NCBI RefSeq assembly: GCF_009866765.1
Contig: NZ_CP019431.1
Span: 3,658,001-3,722,000 of the forward strand
Direction: 5' to 3'
DNA: 64,000 nucleotides
Source of the DNA: Pseudomonas sp. S35
GTDB lineage: Bacteria; Pseudomonadota; Gammaproteobacteria; Pseudomonadales; Pseudomonadaceae
A program made the translations under genes and the position numbers. Shown here piece by piece: positions 37,201 to 47,178 of this stretch (within the stretch, counting starts at the first letter, position 1; the number at the start of each line of letters is the position of its first letter). The notes below the pieces were generated by a model. It searched no databases. It was not told where the DNA came from and worked only from the letters and a program-made list of their open reading frames with translations.

Positions 37201-37968
37201 ATGATACAGATCAGTGCCCTGCCCGCCTTCACCGACAACTACATTTGGCTGTTGCAAGATCCACACACCCAACACTGCGCGGTGGTCGATCCCGGCGATG
37301 CCGCACCGGTGCTGGCCTGGCTCACGCAAAACCCGGCGTGGACCCTGAGTGACATCCTGATCACCCACCATCACCACGATCATGTCGGCGGCGTCGAACA
37401 ACTCAAGCGTGAGACCGACGCCAAGGTCTACGGCCCGGCCACCGAGCAGATCCCGGCGCGGGACGTCGCCCTGCAGGATAACGACCGCATCAGCGTGCTG
37501 GGTTTGGACTTCGACGTCTATACCGTGCCCGGCCACACCTTGGGCCACATAGCCTTCTATCACCAGGGCGTGTTGTTCTGTGGCGACACCCTGTTCGCCG
37601 CCGGTTGCGGTCGCCTGTTCGAAGGCACGCCGGAGCAGATGCACACCTCCCTTGAGCGCCTGGCCGCCCTGCCCGCCGAGACGTTGGTGTACTGCACCCA
37701 CGAATACACACAAAGTAACCTCAAGTTTGCCCAAGCGGTGGAACCCGACAACGCCGATATCGCCGAACGGGTGGAAAACGTCCGCCAACTGCGGGCCAAT
37801 GGCGAGATGACACTGCCCTCCAACCTGGCCCTGGAAAAACTTACTAACCCTTTCCTGCGCACCTCTGAAACATCCGTTAAACAAAAAGCGGACGAACGGA
37901 ATGGCCGCGACAACCGCTCTGGGGCCGAGGTGTTTGCTAGCTTGAGGGCGTGGAAAGATAAGTTCTAA
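37201..37968 (+). CDS. gloB: Hydroxyacylglutathione hydrolase (glyoxalase II) GloB
   Basis: This is a 255-aa metallo-beta-lactamase-fold enzyme that hydrolyses S-lactoylglutathione to lactate and glutathione in methylglyoxal detoxification. The metal motif [10 protein letters not shown] is intact, with [20 protein letters not shown] and [12 protein letters not shown] completing the binuclear site and glutathione loop. The ATG at 37201 begins the known N-terminus ([18 protein letters not shown]). It is divergent from the methyltransferase and followed by mltD. Confidence 0.96.
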   Translation: MIQISALPAFTDNYIWLLQDPHTQHCAVVDPGDAAPVLAWLTQNPAWTLSDILITHHHHDHVGGVEQLKRETDAKVYGPATEQIPARDVALQDNDRISVLGLDFDVYTVPGHTLGHIAFYHQGVLFCGDTLFAAGCGRLFEGTPEQMHTSLERLAALPAETLVYCTHEYTQSNLKFAQAVEPDNADIAERVENVRQLRANGEMTLPSNLALEKLTNPFLRTSETSVKQKADERNGRDNRSGAEVFASLRAWKDKF

Positions 37969-38066
37969 GTCGACGTAATCTGATACGCAATTTCTGAATG
38001 GTTGACCGGAACCAAAGTGCTTTCTAGAATCGCCCGACATTTTTGCCCGGAACTTACTTCCAGCCA

Positions 38067-39473
38067 ATGTCGTCATCTATTCGTAAATCCAACCATTCAG
38101 ACGCATTGACCCGCCTGGCTCAAGCTGTGGCGGTGGCTGTGTCCGCTACTCTGGCGGGCTGCCAATCGACAAATTTCGCTGCACAATCCACCGTGCAACC
38201 CAAACCGAATCTTGCTGCCAAGATCAAGCAAAAGCCCCTTTGGCTGTCCGAGAAACCTAGCCCCGAAGTACCCCAGGATGTCTGGGAGCGTATGCGTCGA
38301 GGCTTTCAATTGCAGGACAACGTCGGCGTCAACCCGCGCATCGAGCAACAGCGCCTGTGGTTCGCCAGCAACCCGTCCTTTCTGGAGAACGCCGGTGAAC
38401 GCGGCAGTCTCTACATTCATTACATCGTAGAACGCCTTGAAGAGCGCAACATGCCCTTGGAGCTGGCGCTGCTGCCAGTGATCGAAAGTGCCTATAACCC
38501 AATGGCCTATTCACGCAGCGATGCGGTCGGTCTGTGGCAGTTCATCCCCTCCACCGGGCGCTACTTCAACCTGCGCCAGACCCGCGCCTACGACGGCCGC
38601 CGCGACATCACCGCCTCCACTACCGCTGCACTGGACTACCTGACCCGTCTGCACGATATGTTCAACGGCGACTGGCTGCTGGCGCTGGCTGCCTACAACG
38701 CCGGTGAAGGCACCGTGAGCCGGGCCATCGAGCGTAACGAAAAGCTTGGCCTGCCCACCGATTACTGGAACCTGCCCCTGCCCCAGGAAACCAAGGACTA
38801 CGTGCCCAAGTTCCTGGCGCTGTCCCAGGTGGTGCTGGCCCCCGAGGCCTATGGCGTCAACCTGAACCCGATTGCCAATACGCCTTACTTCGAAGTGGTT
38901 GAAGTCAAGCAAAGCATGGACCTGTCACGGGTGGCTGCGCTGGCAGAAATCGACGAAGACGAACTGTTCCAGCTCAACCCGGCCCTGAAACAACGCACCA
39001 CCCTGGACGGCCCCCAGCATCTGCTGGTACCGAGTTCCAAGGCGCAATTGCTCACCAGCACTCTTTCGACGATGAAGCCGGAAGAATTGCTGGCAATGCG
39101 CCCGAAGAAACAGGTGTTCGACGAAGTCGAGACCGCACGGGTGGCCGGCCGCACTCGCAGCTACAAAGTGCGCAGCGGTGACAACCTCACGCTGATCGCC
39201 AAGGCCAACAAGGTCGATGTGCATGACCTGCAGCGCTGGAACCAGCTCAATGGCCGGGCGCTCAAGGTCGGCCAGACCCTGGTCATGCAGGACACCCGCC
39301 GCGCTGTGGCCAGCAGCAAGAAACCCGTGCAGTACAAGGTCAAGAAAGGCGACTCGCTGTACATCGTCGCCAAGCGATTCAACGTCGAGATGCAACATCT
39401 CAAGCGTTGGAACCCACGCACTGGCCAGGCACTCAAGCCTGGGCAGATGCTGGTAGTGTCGGGGCCACGCTGA
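38067..39473 (+). CDS. mltD: Membrane-bound lytic murein transglycosylase D
   Basis: This is a 468-aa outer-membrane lipoprotein that cleaves peptidoglycan glycan strands. The lipobox LAGC ends at Cys32. The SLT catalytic domain has the glutamate in LLPVIESAYNPMAYS and GLWQFIPSTGRYF. Two clear C-terminal LysM repeats follow (YKVRSGDNLTLIAKANKVD and YKVKKGDSLYIVAKRFNVE). The ATG at 38067 is chosen because it gives the lipoprotein signal. It lies between gloB and the peptide ABC transporter, as in P. aeruginosa. A REP pair follows the stop. Confidence 0.95.
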   Translation: MSSSIRKSNHSDALTRLAQAVAVAVSATLAGCQSTNFAAQSTVQPKPNLAAKIKQKPLWLSEKPSPEVPQDVWERMRRGFQLQDNVGVNPRIEQQRLWFASNPSFLENAGERGSLYIHYIVERLEERNMPLELALLPVIESAYNPMAYSRSDAVGLWQFIPSTGRYFNLRQTRAYDGRRDITASTTAALDYLTRLHDMFNGDWLLALAAYNAGEGTVSRAIERNEKLGLPTDYWNLPLPQETKDYVPKFLALSQVVLAPEAYGVNLNPIANTPYFEVVEVKQSMDLSRVAALAEIDEDELFQLNPALKQRTTLDGPQHLLVPSSKAQLLTSTLSTMKPEELLAMRPKKQVFDEVETARVAGRTRSYKVRSGDNLTLIAKANKVDVHDLQRWNQLNGRALKVGQTLVMQDTRRAVASSKKPVQYKVKKGDSLYIVAKRFNVEMQHLKRWNPRTGQALKPGQMLVVSGPR

Positions 39474-39500
39474 TAACTCGGGAACACCGCAGATCTAATT

Positions 39501-39588
39501 GTGGGAGGGGGCTTGCCCCCGATAGCGATGTATCAGCCAGTAAATCTGCTAGCTGACAGCCTGCTATCGGGGGCAAGCCCCCTCCCAC
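39501..39588. repeat. REPIN with perfect 26-base inverted arms
   Basis: The left arm (39501-39526, beginning GTGGGAGGGGGCTTGCCCCC) and right arm (39563-39588) are exact reverse complements over 26 bases, separated by 36 bases. It lies between mltD and nppA1. The hairpin could also act as a terminator for mltD, though no T run follows. Confidence 0.92.
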
Positions 39589-39685
39589 ATTGAATATCCA
39601 GTGTCTCGGACTGGCTTTTTCCAACCGGAACAAGCTGTTACTGTACCGACCATAAAGCCCAAGCCGCCTGGATCGGATCTCTGAC

Positions 39686-41515
39686 TTGAAGCGTCCCCTC
39701 CTTCTATTAATAAGTCTGGCCTTGAGCTTTGCTGCGAACGCGACGATTACCGAGAGCCACGGTTATACGCAGTTCGGCTTGCTCAAGTACCCGGCCAAAT
39801 TCACCCACTTCGATTGGGTAAACCCCGCAGCGCCGAAAGGCGGTACCTTGCGGGTCATGGCATTTGGCACCTTCGATACGCTCAACCCCTATACCTTCAA
39901 GGGCTCCAGCCCGGTTTCAACGCCAAATTTCCTGCAATACGGCGTCAATGAGCTCAATGAGCCGTTGATGGTCGGCACCGGCCAGTACGCGCCATCAGGC
40001 GATGAGCCCACTTCAAGCTATGGGTTGATTGCCCAATCGGTGGAATACAGCGAGGACCGCAGCTGGGTGGTGTTCAACCTGCGCCCCGAAGCACGCTTCC
40101 ATGATGGCAAGCCGATCACCGCCGATGACGTGGCATTTTCCTACCGCACCCTACTGACCGAAGGCCACCCGCAGTACCGCACCAACCTGCAGGAAGTGGC
40201 GCGGGTGGACATCCTCAACCGTCATCGCATCCGCTTTGTGTTCAAGCGTGCCGGCAACCCGTTGCTGATCCTGCGCTTGGGTGAGTTGCCGGTATTGCCC
40301 AAGCACTACTGGAAAAACCGCGACTTCAAGGCCACCACCTTCGAACCGCCGCTGGGCAGCGGGCCGTACCGCATCAGCAAGGTCACGCCTGGGCGCCAGT
40401 TGGTGTTCGAACGGGTCAAGGATTACTGGGGCAAAGACCTGCCGGTCAACCAGGGCTTCTATAACTATGACAAGGTCGAAGTGGAATTCTACCGCGACAG
40501 CGACGTAGCCTTCGAAGCCTTCAAGGCCGGCGAGTTCGACATCTATATAGAGCACCAGGCCAAAAACTGGGCCAATGGCTACAACTTCCCAGCGGTGAAC
40601 CGTGGTGAGGTGATCAAGGCGCAGATCGCCCACCAGATCCCGACCCAGAGCCAGGGTTTGTTCATGAACACGCGGCGGCCGGGCTTCAGCCAGACCAAGG
40701 TACGCGAGGCCCTGGGGCTGATGTTCGACTTCGAGTGGACCAACCGCACCCTGTTCAGCAACGCCTACAAACGCACCTTGAGCTACTACCCCAACAGCGA
40801 GTTCGCGGCCAGCGGCGTACCGTTGGGCCACGAATGGCTGATGCTCTCGCCGTACCGCGAGCAGCTACCGGCCAACCTGTTTACCCAAGCCTTCAGCCTG
40901 CCCCAGACCGACGGGCGCGGCATCCCCCGCGAGAACATGCGTCGCGCCCTGGCCCTGCTTGGCGAGGCTGGCTGGAAACTCTCGGGCCAGCGCTTGCTCA
41001 ACAAGGACGGCCAGCCGCTGCGCTTCGAGATATTACTGGTCAACCCGAACCTGGAGCGCATCCTGCAGCCCTATGTCGAGAACCTGATCAGCATCGGCAT
41101 CGACGCGCGCCTGCGTACCGTCGACCGCGCCCAGTACAAGCAACGCCTGGATCAGTTCGACTTCGACATGATCCTGATCACCCTCAACCAGACCTTGAGC
41201 CCCGGCCTTGAACAGTGGCAGTACTTCCACTCCAGCCAGGCGGCCATCAAGGGCAGCAAAAACTACGCAGGTATCGCCAACCCGATCGTCGATCACTTGC
41301 TGGAACAATTGCTCGCGGCACGCACACGCGAAGAACAACTGGCTGCCGGCCGCGCACTGGACCGGGTGCTGCTGTGGCAGCACTACAGCATTCCCAACTG
41401 GTACCTCAACTATCATCGCCTGGCGTACCGTAACCGGTTCGCCTTTGTCGCCACGCCGCCCTACACCCTGGGCCTGAGCGCGTGGTGGCTGAAAGCGTCG
41501 GAGAAAGCCCAATGA
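39686..41515 (+). CDS. nppA1: Peptide ABC transporter substrate-binding protein (first of two)
   Basis: This is a 609-aa periplasmic binding protein of the SBP_bac_5 family (YejA/oligopeptide type), with signal peptide MKRPLLLLISLALSFAANA. The start is a TTG at 39686; it directly precedes the signal peptide and no ATG is available nearby. Typical segments are WNPAAPKGGTLR-like (VNPAAPKGGTLRVMAFG) and LRPEARFHDGKPITADDVAF. In P. aeruginosa the five-gene unit PA1811-PA1807 (NppA1A2BCD) imports di-/oligopeptides and peptidyl-nucleoside antibiotics. Here too two binding proteins precede two permeases and a fused ATPase. It overlaps the next gene by 4 bases. Confidence 0.9.
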   Translation: MKRPLLLLISLALSFAANATITESHGYTQFGLLKYPAKFTHFDWVNPAAPKGGTLRVMAFGTFDTLNPYTFKGSSPVSTPNFLQYGVNELNEPLMVGTGQYAPSGDEPTSSYGLIAQSVEYSEDRSWVVFNLRPEARFHDGKPITADDVAFSYRTLLTEGHPQYRTNLQEVARVDILNRHRIRFVFKRAGNPLLILRLGELPVLPKHYWKNRDFKATTFEPPLGSGPYRISKVTPGRQLVFERVKDYWGKDLPVNQGFYNYDKVEVEFYRDSDVAFEAFKAGEFDIYIEHQAKNWANGYNFPAVNRGEVIKAQIAHQIPTQSQGLFMNTRRPGFSQTKVREALGLMFDFEWTNRTLFSNAYKRTLSYYPNSEFAASGVPLGHEWLMLSPYREQLPANLFTQAFSLPQTDGRGIPRENMRRALALLGEAGWKLSGQRLLNKDGQPLRFEILLVNPNLERILQPYVENLISIGIDARLRTVDRAQYKQRLDQFDFDMILITLNQTLSPGLEQWQYFHSSQAAIKGSKNYAGIANPIVDHLLEQLLAARTREEQLAAGRALDRVLLWQHYSIPNWYLNYHRLAYRNRFAFVATPPYTLGLSAWWLKASEKAQ

Positions 41516-43350
41516 TGTATTTGCGTACTTCACTGTTTGCCGGCCTGTTGTTGTGCTGTGCGGCCCATGCGGCGCCGCAACACGCGCTGACCCTGTACAA
41601 CGAGCCGCCAAAATACCCGGCCAATTTCAAGCACACCGACTACGTCAACCCGGATGCGCCCAAGGGCGGGACATTCCGTGAGTCGAGCCTGGCCGGCTTT
41701 GACAGTTTCAACCCGTTTATCAGCAAAGGCGTCCCGGCCGACAATATCGGTTTGATCTACGACACCCTGGCTACCCAGAGCCTCGACGAACCCTTCACCG
41801 AGTACGGCCTGGTCGCCGGCAAGATCGAAAAAGCCCCGGACAACAGCTGGGTACGCTTTTACCTGCGCCCCGAGGCGCGCTTCCACGACGGCCACCCCAT
41901 GCGTGCCGACGACGTGGTGTTCAGTTTCCAGACCCTGATCAAGGACGGCACCCCGCTCTACCGCACCTACTACGCCGATGTCGACGAGGTCATCGCCGAA
42001 GACCCGCTGCGGGTGCTGTTCAAGTTCAAGCGCACCAACAATCGCGAGCTGCCACTGATCCTCGGCCAGCTGCCGGTACTGCCTAAACACTGGTGGGCAA
42101 CCCGCGACTTCAATAAAGGCAACCTGGAGATTCCCCTGGGCAGCGGCCCCTACCGGGTGGCCGAGGTCAAGGCCGGGCGGTCGGTGAGCTATGAGCGGGT
42201 GAAGGACTACTGGGGCAAGGACCTGCCCATCAACAAAGGGCTGTACAACTTCGACCGGCGCGTCACCGATTACTACCGTGACGCCACCGTTGCGCTTGAA
42301 GCCCTCAAGGCCGGGCAGTTCGACTATTGGGCAGAGTTCAGCGCAAAGAACTGGGCGAATGCCTATAACGTGCCCGCCGTCACGCAAGGCCGCTTGATCA
42401 AGGAAGAAATTCCCAACGGCAACCCCACCGGCATGCAGGGTTTTGTGTTCAATACGCGCAAGCCGATGTTCCAGGATGTGCGCGTGCGCAAGGCGATCAG
42501 CTTGCTACTGGACTTCGAATGGAGCAATAAGCAGCTGTTCAACGGCGCCTACACCCGCACCCGCAGCTACTTCGAAAACTCGGACATGGCAGCCACCGGT
42601 TTGCCCGGCCCCGACGAGCTGAAAATTCTTGAGCCGCTGCGCGATAAGATCCCGCCTCAGGTATTCACCGAAGCGTTCGCGCCGGCCAAAACCGACGGCA
42701 GCGGCATGATCCGCGCCCAACAGCGCGAGGCGTACCAACTGTTGCAGGAAGCGGGCTGGAAGATCGTCGATGACAAAATGGTCGACGCCACCGGCAAACC
42801 CGTGACCATCGAATTCCTGCTCGCCCAGACGGAATTCGAGCGCATTCTGCTGCCCTTCAAGCGCAACCTGGCGGACCTGGGCATTGACCTGGTGATTCGC
42901 CGGGTGGACGTATCCCAGTTCGTCACCCGCCTACGTTCGCGGGACTTCGACATGCTGGTAGGCAGCTTCCCGCAATCCTCCTCGCCCGGTAACGAGCAGC
43001 GCGAATTCTGGAAATCCACCAGCGCCGACAAACCCGGTAGCCGCAACTACATGGGCCTGAAGGATCCAGCCGTGGATGAATTGGTGGAACAACTGATCGA
43101 TTCCGACACCCGCGCCAGCCTGATCGCACACGCCAAATCCCTGGATCGCGTGCTGCAATTTGGCTACTACGTGATCCCCAACTGGCACATCAAAACCTTC
43201 CGCGTGGCCTACTGGAACAACCTCGGCCATCCAAAGGTGTCACCGCTGTACGACGTCGGCATATCCACCTGGTGGAGCAAACCCAACGTGCCACCCATCG
43301 TGGCGCCAGAACCCCAAGCGAGCGCCGATGCGGCGAGCGGAGGCGATTGA
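41512..43350 (+). CDS. nppA2: Peptide ABC transporter substrate-binding protein (second of two)
   Basis: This is a 612-aa paralogue of the preceding gene, with signal peptide MMYLRTSLFAGLLLCCAAHA and the same landmarks (YVNPDAPKGGTFRESS, LRPEARFHDGHPMRADDVVF, SGPYRVAEVKAG). The start ATG overlaps the upstream stop (ATGA). The stop is immediately followed by the permease ATG. Two different binding proteins on one transporter suggest a broadened ligand range, peptides and microcin C/pacidamycin-like compounds in relatives. Confidence 0.92.
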   Translation: MMYLRTSLFAGLLLCCAAHAAPQHALTLYNEPPKYPANFKHTDYVNPDAPKGGTFRESSLAGFDSFNPFISKGVPADNIGLIYDTLATQSLDEPFTEYGLVAGKIEKAPDNSWVRFYLRPEARFHDGHPMRADDVVFSFQTLIKDGTPLYRTYYADVDEVIAEDPLRVLFKFKRTNNRELPLILGQLPVLPKHWWATRDFNKGNLEIPLGSGPYRVAEVKAGRSVSYERVKDYWGKDLPINKGLYNFDRRVTDYYRDATVALEALKAGQFDYWAEFSAKNWANAYNVPAVTQGRLIKEEIPNGNPTGMQGFVFNTRKPMFQDVRVRKAISLLLDFEWSNKQLFNGAYTRTRSYFENSDMAATGLPGPDELKILEPLRDKIPPQVFTEAFAPAKTDGSGMIRAQQREAYQLLQEAGWKIVDDKMVDATGKPVTIEFLLAQTEFERILLPFKRNLADLGIDLVIRRVDVSQFVTRLRSRDFDMLVGSFPQSSSPGNEQREFWKSTSADKPGSRNYMGLKDPAVDELVEQLIDSDTRASLIAHAKSLDRVLQFGYYVIPNWHIKTFRVAYWNNLGHPKVSPLYDVGISTWWSKPNVPPIVAPEPQASADAASGGD

Positions 43351-44424
43351 ATGCTGGCCTATATCGTTCGTCGCCTGTTGCTGATCATCCCCACCCTGTT
43401 CGGGATCCTGCTGATCAACTTCGTCATCATCCAGGCCGCCCCCGGTGGCCCCGTGGAACAGATGATCGCCAAGCTCGAAGGCTTTGACGGCGCCACCAGC
43501 CGCATTGCCGGTGGCGGCGCCGAAGTAGCCGTGGCGGGTTCCAGCTACCGTGGCGCCCAAGGCCTGGACCCGGCGCTGATCAAGGAAATCGAGAAGATGT
43601 ACGGCTTCGACAAGTCGGCGCCGGAACGCTTGTGGATCATGGTCAAGAACTACGCCCAGTTGGACTTTGGCGACAGCTTCTTTCGCGATGCGAAGGTCAT
43701 CGACCTGATCAAGGAAAAGATGCCGGTGTCCATCTCGCTCGGGTTATGGAGCACGCTGATCATGTACCTGGTGTCGATCCCCCTGGGGATCGCCAAGGCC
43801 ACGCGGCACGGTAGCCATTTCGACGTGTGGACCAGTTCGGCGATCATCGTCGGCTACGCGATCCCGGCCTTCCTGTTCGCCATCCTGTTGATCGTGGTGT
43901 TCGCCGGCGGCAGTTACTTTGACTGGTTCCCGTTGCGCGGGCTCACGTCCAACAACTTCGACGAACTGAGCTGGGGCGGCAAGATCCTCGACTACTTCTG
44001 GCACCTGGCCTTGCCTATCACAGCGCTGGTGATCGGCAATTTCGCGACCATGACGCTGCTGACCAAAAACAGCTTTCTCGACGAGATCAACAAGCAATAC
44101 GTGGTCACCGCCAAGGCCAAGGGCCTGACCAACCACCGCGTGCTCTACGGCCATGTGTTCCGTAACGCGATGCTGCTGGTGATCGCCGGTTTCCCCTCGG
44201 CCTTTATCGGCATCTTCTTCACCGGCTCACTGCTGGTGGAAGTGATCTTCTCCCTCGACGGCCTGGGGCTGATGAGCTTTGAAGCGGCGATCAACCGTGA
44301 CTACCCGGTCGTGTTTGGCACGCTGTTTATCTTCACCCTGCTGGGGCTGGTCGTGAAACTGATCGGCGACCTCACCTACACCCTGGTCGATCCGCGTATC
44401 GACTTCGCCAGCCGGGAGCATTGA
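43351..44424 (+). CDS. nppB: Peptide ABC transporter permease (YejB type)
   Basis: This is a 357-aa inner-membrane permease with about six membrane segments, beginning [20 protein letters not shown], the standard DppB/YejB N-terminus. The ATPase-contact EAA loop is at [21 protein letters not shown]. The long periplasmic loop after the first segment (about residues 40-110) is typical of YejB. It starts with no gap after nppA2 and precedes the second permease by 1 base. Confidence 0.94.
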   Translation: MLAYIVRRLLLIIPTLFGILLINFVIIQAAPGGPVEQMIAKLEGFDGATSRIAGGGAEVAVAGSSYRGAQGLDPALIKEIEKMYGFDKSAPERLWIMVKNYAQLDFGDSFFRDAKVIDLIKEKMPVSISLGLWSTLIMYLVSIPLGIAKATRHGSHFDVWTSSAIIVGYAIPAFLFAILLIVVFAGGSYFDWFPLRGLTSNNFDELSWGGKILDYFWHLALPITALVIGNFATMTLLTKNSFLDEINKQYVVTAKAKGLTNHRVLYGHVFRNAMLLVIAGFPSAFIGIFFTGSLLVEVIFSLDGLGLMSFEAAINRDYPVVFGTLFIFTLLGLVVKLIGDLTYTLVDPRIDFASREH

Positions 44425-44425
44425 G

Positions 44426-45445
44426 ATGAACCTATCCCCCCTCAATCGCCGCCGGTTCGAACGGTTCAAAGCCAACAAGCGCGGCTGGTGGTCGCTGTGG
44501 CTGTTCCTGATCCTGTTCGGGCTGAGCCTGGGCGCGGAGCTGATCGCCAACGACAAACCGCTGGCCGTGCATTACGACGGCGACTGGTACTTCCCGGCGC
44601 TCAAGCGCTACCCGGAGACTACCTTCGGCGGCGAGTTCCCGCTGGAGGCCAACTACAAGAGCCCGTACATCCAGGAACTGCTCAAGGCCAAGGACGCCTG
44701 GACCTTATGGGCGCCGATCCCGTTCAGCTACCAGAGCATCAACTACGACCTCAAAGTACCGGCCCCCGCGCCACCGTCGTCAGCAAACCTGCTGGGCACC
44801 GATGACCAGGGCCGCGATGTACTGGCGCGGGTGATCTACGGCTTCCGGGTGTCGGTGCTGTTTGCCCTGACCCTGACCATCCTCAGCTCGATCATCGGCG
44901 TGATCGCCGGCGCCTTGCAGGGGTTTTATGGCGGCTGGGTCGACCTGGCCGGGCAGCGTTTCCTGGAGATCTGGTCCGGGCTGCCGGTGCTGTACCTGCT
45001 GATCATCCTCGCCAGTTTCGTGCAGCCCGACTTCTGGTGGCTGCTGGGGATCATGTTGCTGTTCTCCTGGATGAGCCTGGTAGACGTGGTGCGCGCCGAG
45101 TTCCTGCGCGGGCGCAACCTCGAATACGTGCGCGCCGCCAGGGCGCTGGGCATGCAGAACGGCGCGATCATGTTCCGCCATATCCTGCCCAACGCGATGG
45201 TCTCGACCATGACGTTCATGCCGTTCATCCTCACCGGCGCCATCGGCACCCTCACCGCCCTGGACTTCCTTGGCTTTGGCTTGCCGGCCGGCTCGCCGTC
45301 CCTGGGCGAACTGGTAGCCCAGGGCAAATCCAACCTGCAAGCGCCGTGGCTGGGCATGAGCGCGTTTGCCGTGCTGGCAATCATGTTGAGTTTGCTGGTG
45401 TTCATCGGCGAGTCCGCTCGCGATGCCTTCGACCCGAGGAAATGA
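44426..45445 (+). CDS. nppC: Peptide ABC transporter permease (YejE type)
   Basis: This is a 339-aa permease partner of YejB/NppB. It has an N-terminal cytoplasmic stretch RRRFERFKANKRGWWSLW, a first membrane segment, and a periplasmic loop with NLLGTDDQGRDVLARVIYGF, the DppC-family hallmark. The EAA loop is at YVRAARALGMQNGAIMFRHI. It forms a heterodimer channel with the preceding permease. One base separates it from the ATPase gene start. Confidence 0.94.
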   Translation: MNLSPLNRRRFERFKANKRGWWSLWLFLILFGLSLGAELIANDKPLAVHYDGDWYFPALKRYPETTFGGEFPLEANYKSPYIQELLKAKDAWTLWAPIPFSYQSINYDLKVPAPAPPSSANLLGTDDQGRDVLARVIYGFRVSVLFALTLTILSSIIGVIAGALQGFYGGWVDLAGQRFLEIWSGLPVLYLLIILASFVQPDFWWLLGIMLLFSWMSLVDVVRAEFLRGRNLEYVRAARALGMQNGAIMFRHILPNAMVSTMTFMPFILTGAIGTLTALDFLGFGLPAGSPSLGELVAQGKSNLQAPWLGMSAFAVLAIMLSLLVFIGESARDAFDPRK

Positions 45446-45446
45446 G

Positions 45447-47048
45447 ATGAATCAGGACAATCTGATCGAAATCCGCGACCTCAGCGTCGAGTTCGTGACC
45501 GGCGAGCATCACCACCGTGTGGTCAACAACGTCAGCTTCGACATCAAGCGTGGCGAAACCATTGCGCTGGTCGGCGAAAGCGGTTCCGGTAAATCAGTGA
45601 CCGCCCACTCGATCCTGCGCCTGCTGCCCTACCCGCTGGCGCGACACCCGAGCGGCACCATCGCGTATGCCGGGCAAGACCTGCTGACCCTCAAGGAAAA
45701 GACCCTGCGGCATATTCGCGGCAACCGGATCGCGATGATCTTCCAGGAGCCGATGACCTCGCTGAACCCGCTGCACTCGATCGAGAAGCAGATCAACGAA
45801 GTGCTCGGCCTCCACAAGGGGCTGACCGGCAAGGTCGCGACCCAGCGCACCCTGGAATTGCTCGAGCTGGTCGGCATCCCGGAACCGCATAAACGCCTCA
45901 AGGCCCTGCCCCACGAACTGTCCGGCGGCCAACGCCAGCGAGTAATGATCGCCATGGCATTGGCCAACGAGCCAGAGCTGTTGATCGCCGACGAGCCGAC
46001 CACGGCCCTCGACGTCACCGTGCAATTGAAGATCCTCGAATTGCTCAAGGAGCTGCAGGCACGGCTGGGTATGGCACTGCTGCTGATCAGCCATGACTTG
46101 AACCTGGTGCGGCGCATTGCCCATCGTGTGTGTGTGATGCAGAAGGGTTGCATCGTCGAGCAGGCCGAGTGCGAGACGCTGTTCCAGTCGCCGCAACACC
46201 CCTACACCCAGGAACTGCTGGCGGCCGAACCCAGCGGTGGGCCGGCCAACAACGTGGTCGGGCCGCCGTTGCTGGAAGTCGATGACCTGAAAGTCTGGTT
46301 CCCGATCAAGAAAGGCTTTTTGCGCAACACCGTCGATTACGTCAAGGCAGTGGACGGCATCAACTTCAGCCTGCCCCAAGGGCAGACCCTGGGCATCGTC
46401 GGCGAAAGCGGCTCGGGCAAATCCACCCTCGGCCTGGCGATTCTGCGCTTGATCGGCAGCAAGGGCGGCATCCGCTTCGAAGGCCAACAGCTTGACCGCC
46501 TGACCCAGCAACAGGTGCGCCCGCTGCGCCGGGAAATGCAGGTGGTGTTCCAGGACCCGTTCGGCAGCCTCAGCCCGCGCATGTGCGTGAGTGAGATCGT
46601 CGGCGAAGGTTTGCGCATTCACAAGATGGGCACAGCGGCCGAGCAGGAAGCGGCGATTATCGCCGCGCTCAAGGAAGTGGGCCTGGACCCCGACTCCCGG
46701 CATCGCTACCCCCACGAATTCTCCGGCGGCCAGCGCCAACGCATCGCCATCGCCCGGGCGCTGGTGCTCAAGCCGCGCTTGATTCTGCTCGACGAACCCA
46801 CTTCGGCCCTGGACCGCACAGTGCAACGCCAGGTGGTGGAATTGCTGCGCAGCTTGCAGGCCAAGTACAACCTGACCTACCTGTTTATCAGCCATGACCT
46901 GGCGGTGGTGAAAGCGTTGAGTCACCAACTGATGGTGGTCAAGCATGGGCAGGTAGTGGAACAAGGCGATGCGCGGGCGATATTTGCCGATCCGCAGCAT
47001 GCGTATACCCGGCAGTTACTTGAAGCGGCGTTCCTCGTACCGGCCTGA
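45447..47048 (+). CDS. nppD: Peptide ABC transporter, duplicated ATPase (YejF type)
   Basis: This is a 533-aa protein with two fused ATP-binding cassettes. Each has Walker A GESGSGKS (near residues 38-45 and about 320), the signature LSGGQRQRV or FSGGQRQRI, and Walker B LLIADEPTTALD or LILLDEPTSALD. Both halves look catalytically complete. It powers the importer on the cytoplasmic side. The ATG at 45447 follows GAGGA and is 1 base after the permease stop. It is the last gene of the nppA1A2BCD operon. Confidence 0.95.
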   Translation: MNQDNLIEIRDLSVEFVTGEHHHRVVNNVSFDIKRGETIALVGESGSGKSVTAHSILRLLPYPLARHPSGTIAYAGQDLLTLKEKTLRHIRGNRIAMIFQEPMTSLNPLHSIEKQINEVLGLHKGLTGKVATQRTLELLELVGIPEPHKRLKALPHELSGGQRQRVMIAMALANEPELLIADEPTTALDVTVQLKILELLKELQARLGMALLLISHDLNLVRRIAHRVCVMQKGCIVEQAECETLFQSPQHPYTQELLAAEPSGGPANNVVGPPLLEVDDLKVWFPIKKGFLRNTVDYVKAVDGINFSLPQGQTLGIVGESGSGKSTLGLAILRLIGSKGGIRFEGQQLDRLTQQQVRPLRREMQVVFQDPFGSLSPRMCVSEIVGEGLRIHKMGTAAEQEAAIIAALKEVGLDPDSRHRYPHEFSGGQRQRIAIARALVLKPRLILLDEPTSALDRTVQRQVVELLRSLQAKYNLTYLFISHDLAVVKALSHQLMVVKHGQVVEQGDARAIFADPQHAYTRQLLEAAFLVPA

Positions 47049-47095
47049 ATGCACGCAGACCAAATGTGGATTGGGGGCCTACACATGCGCCAATA

Positions 47096-47114
47096 GCAAA
47101 CCAATATCATTTGC
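47096..47114. promoter_or_regulatory. Weak Fur-box candidate upstream of the FecI-type sigma gene
   Basis: GCAAACCAATATCATTTGC matches the 19-base Fur consensus at 11 positions by my count and has GCAAA/TTTGC symmetry. It is 64 bases before the sigma-factor start. Fur control is normal for such units, but the match is modest. Confidence 0.3.
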
Positions 47115-47178
47115 GCACACTTCTATCCTTTGCTTTAATCGCGACCAATTCTTATTTACGTCGCTTTTTTGGCGCTGG

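Noticed and set aside
45594..47000. 468-codon minus-strand frame opposite the peptide ATPase gene
   Set aside because: Shadow of the duplicated ATPase with complete Walker and signature motifs on the plus strand.
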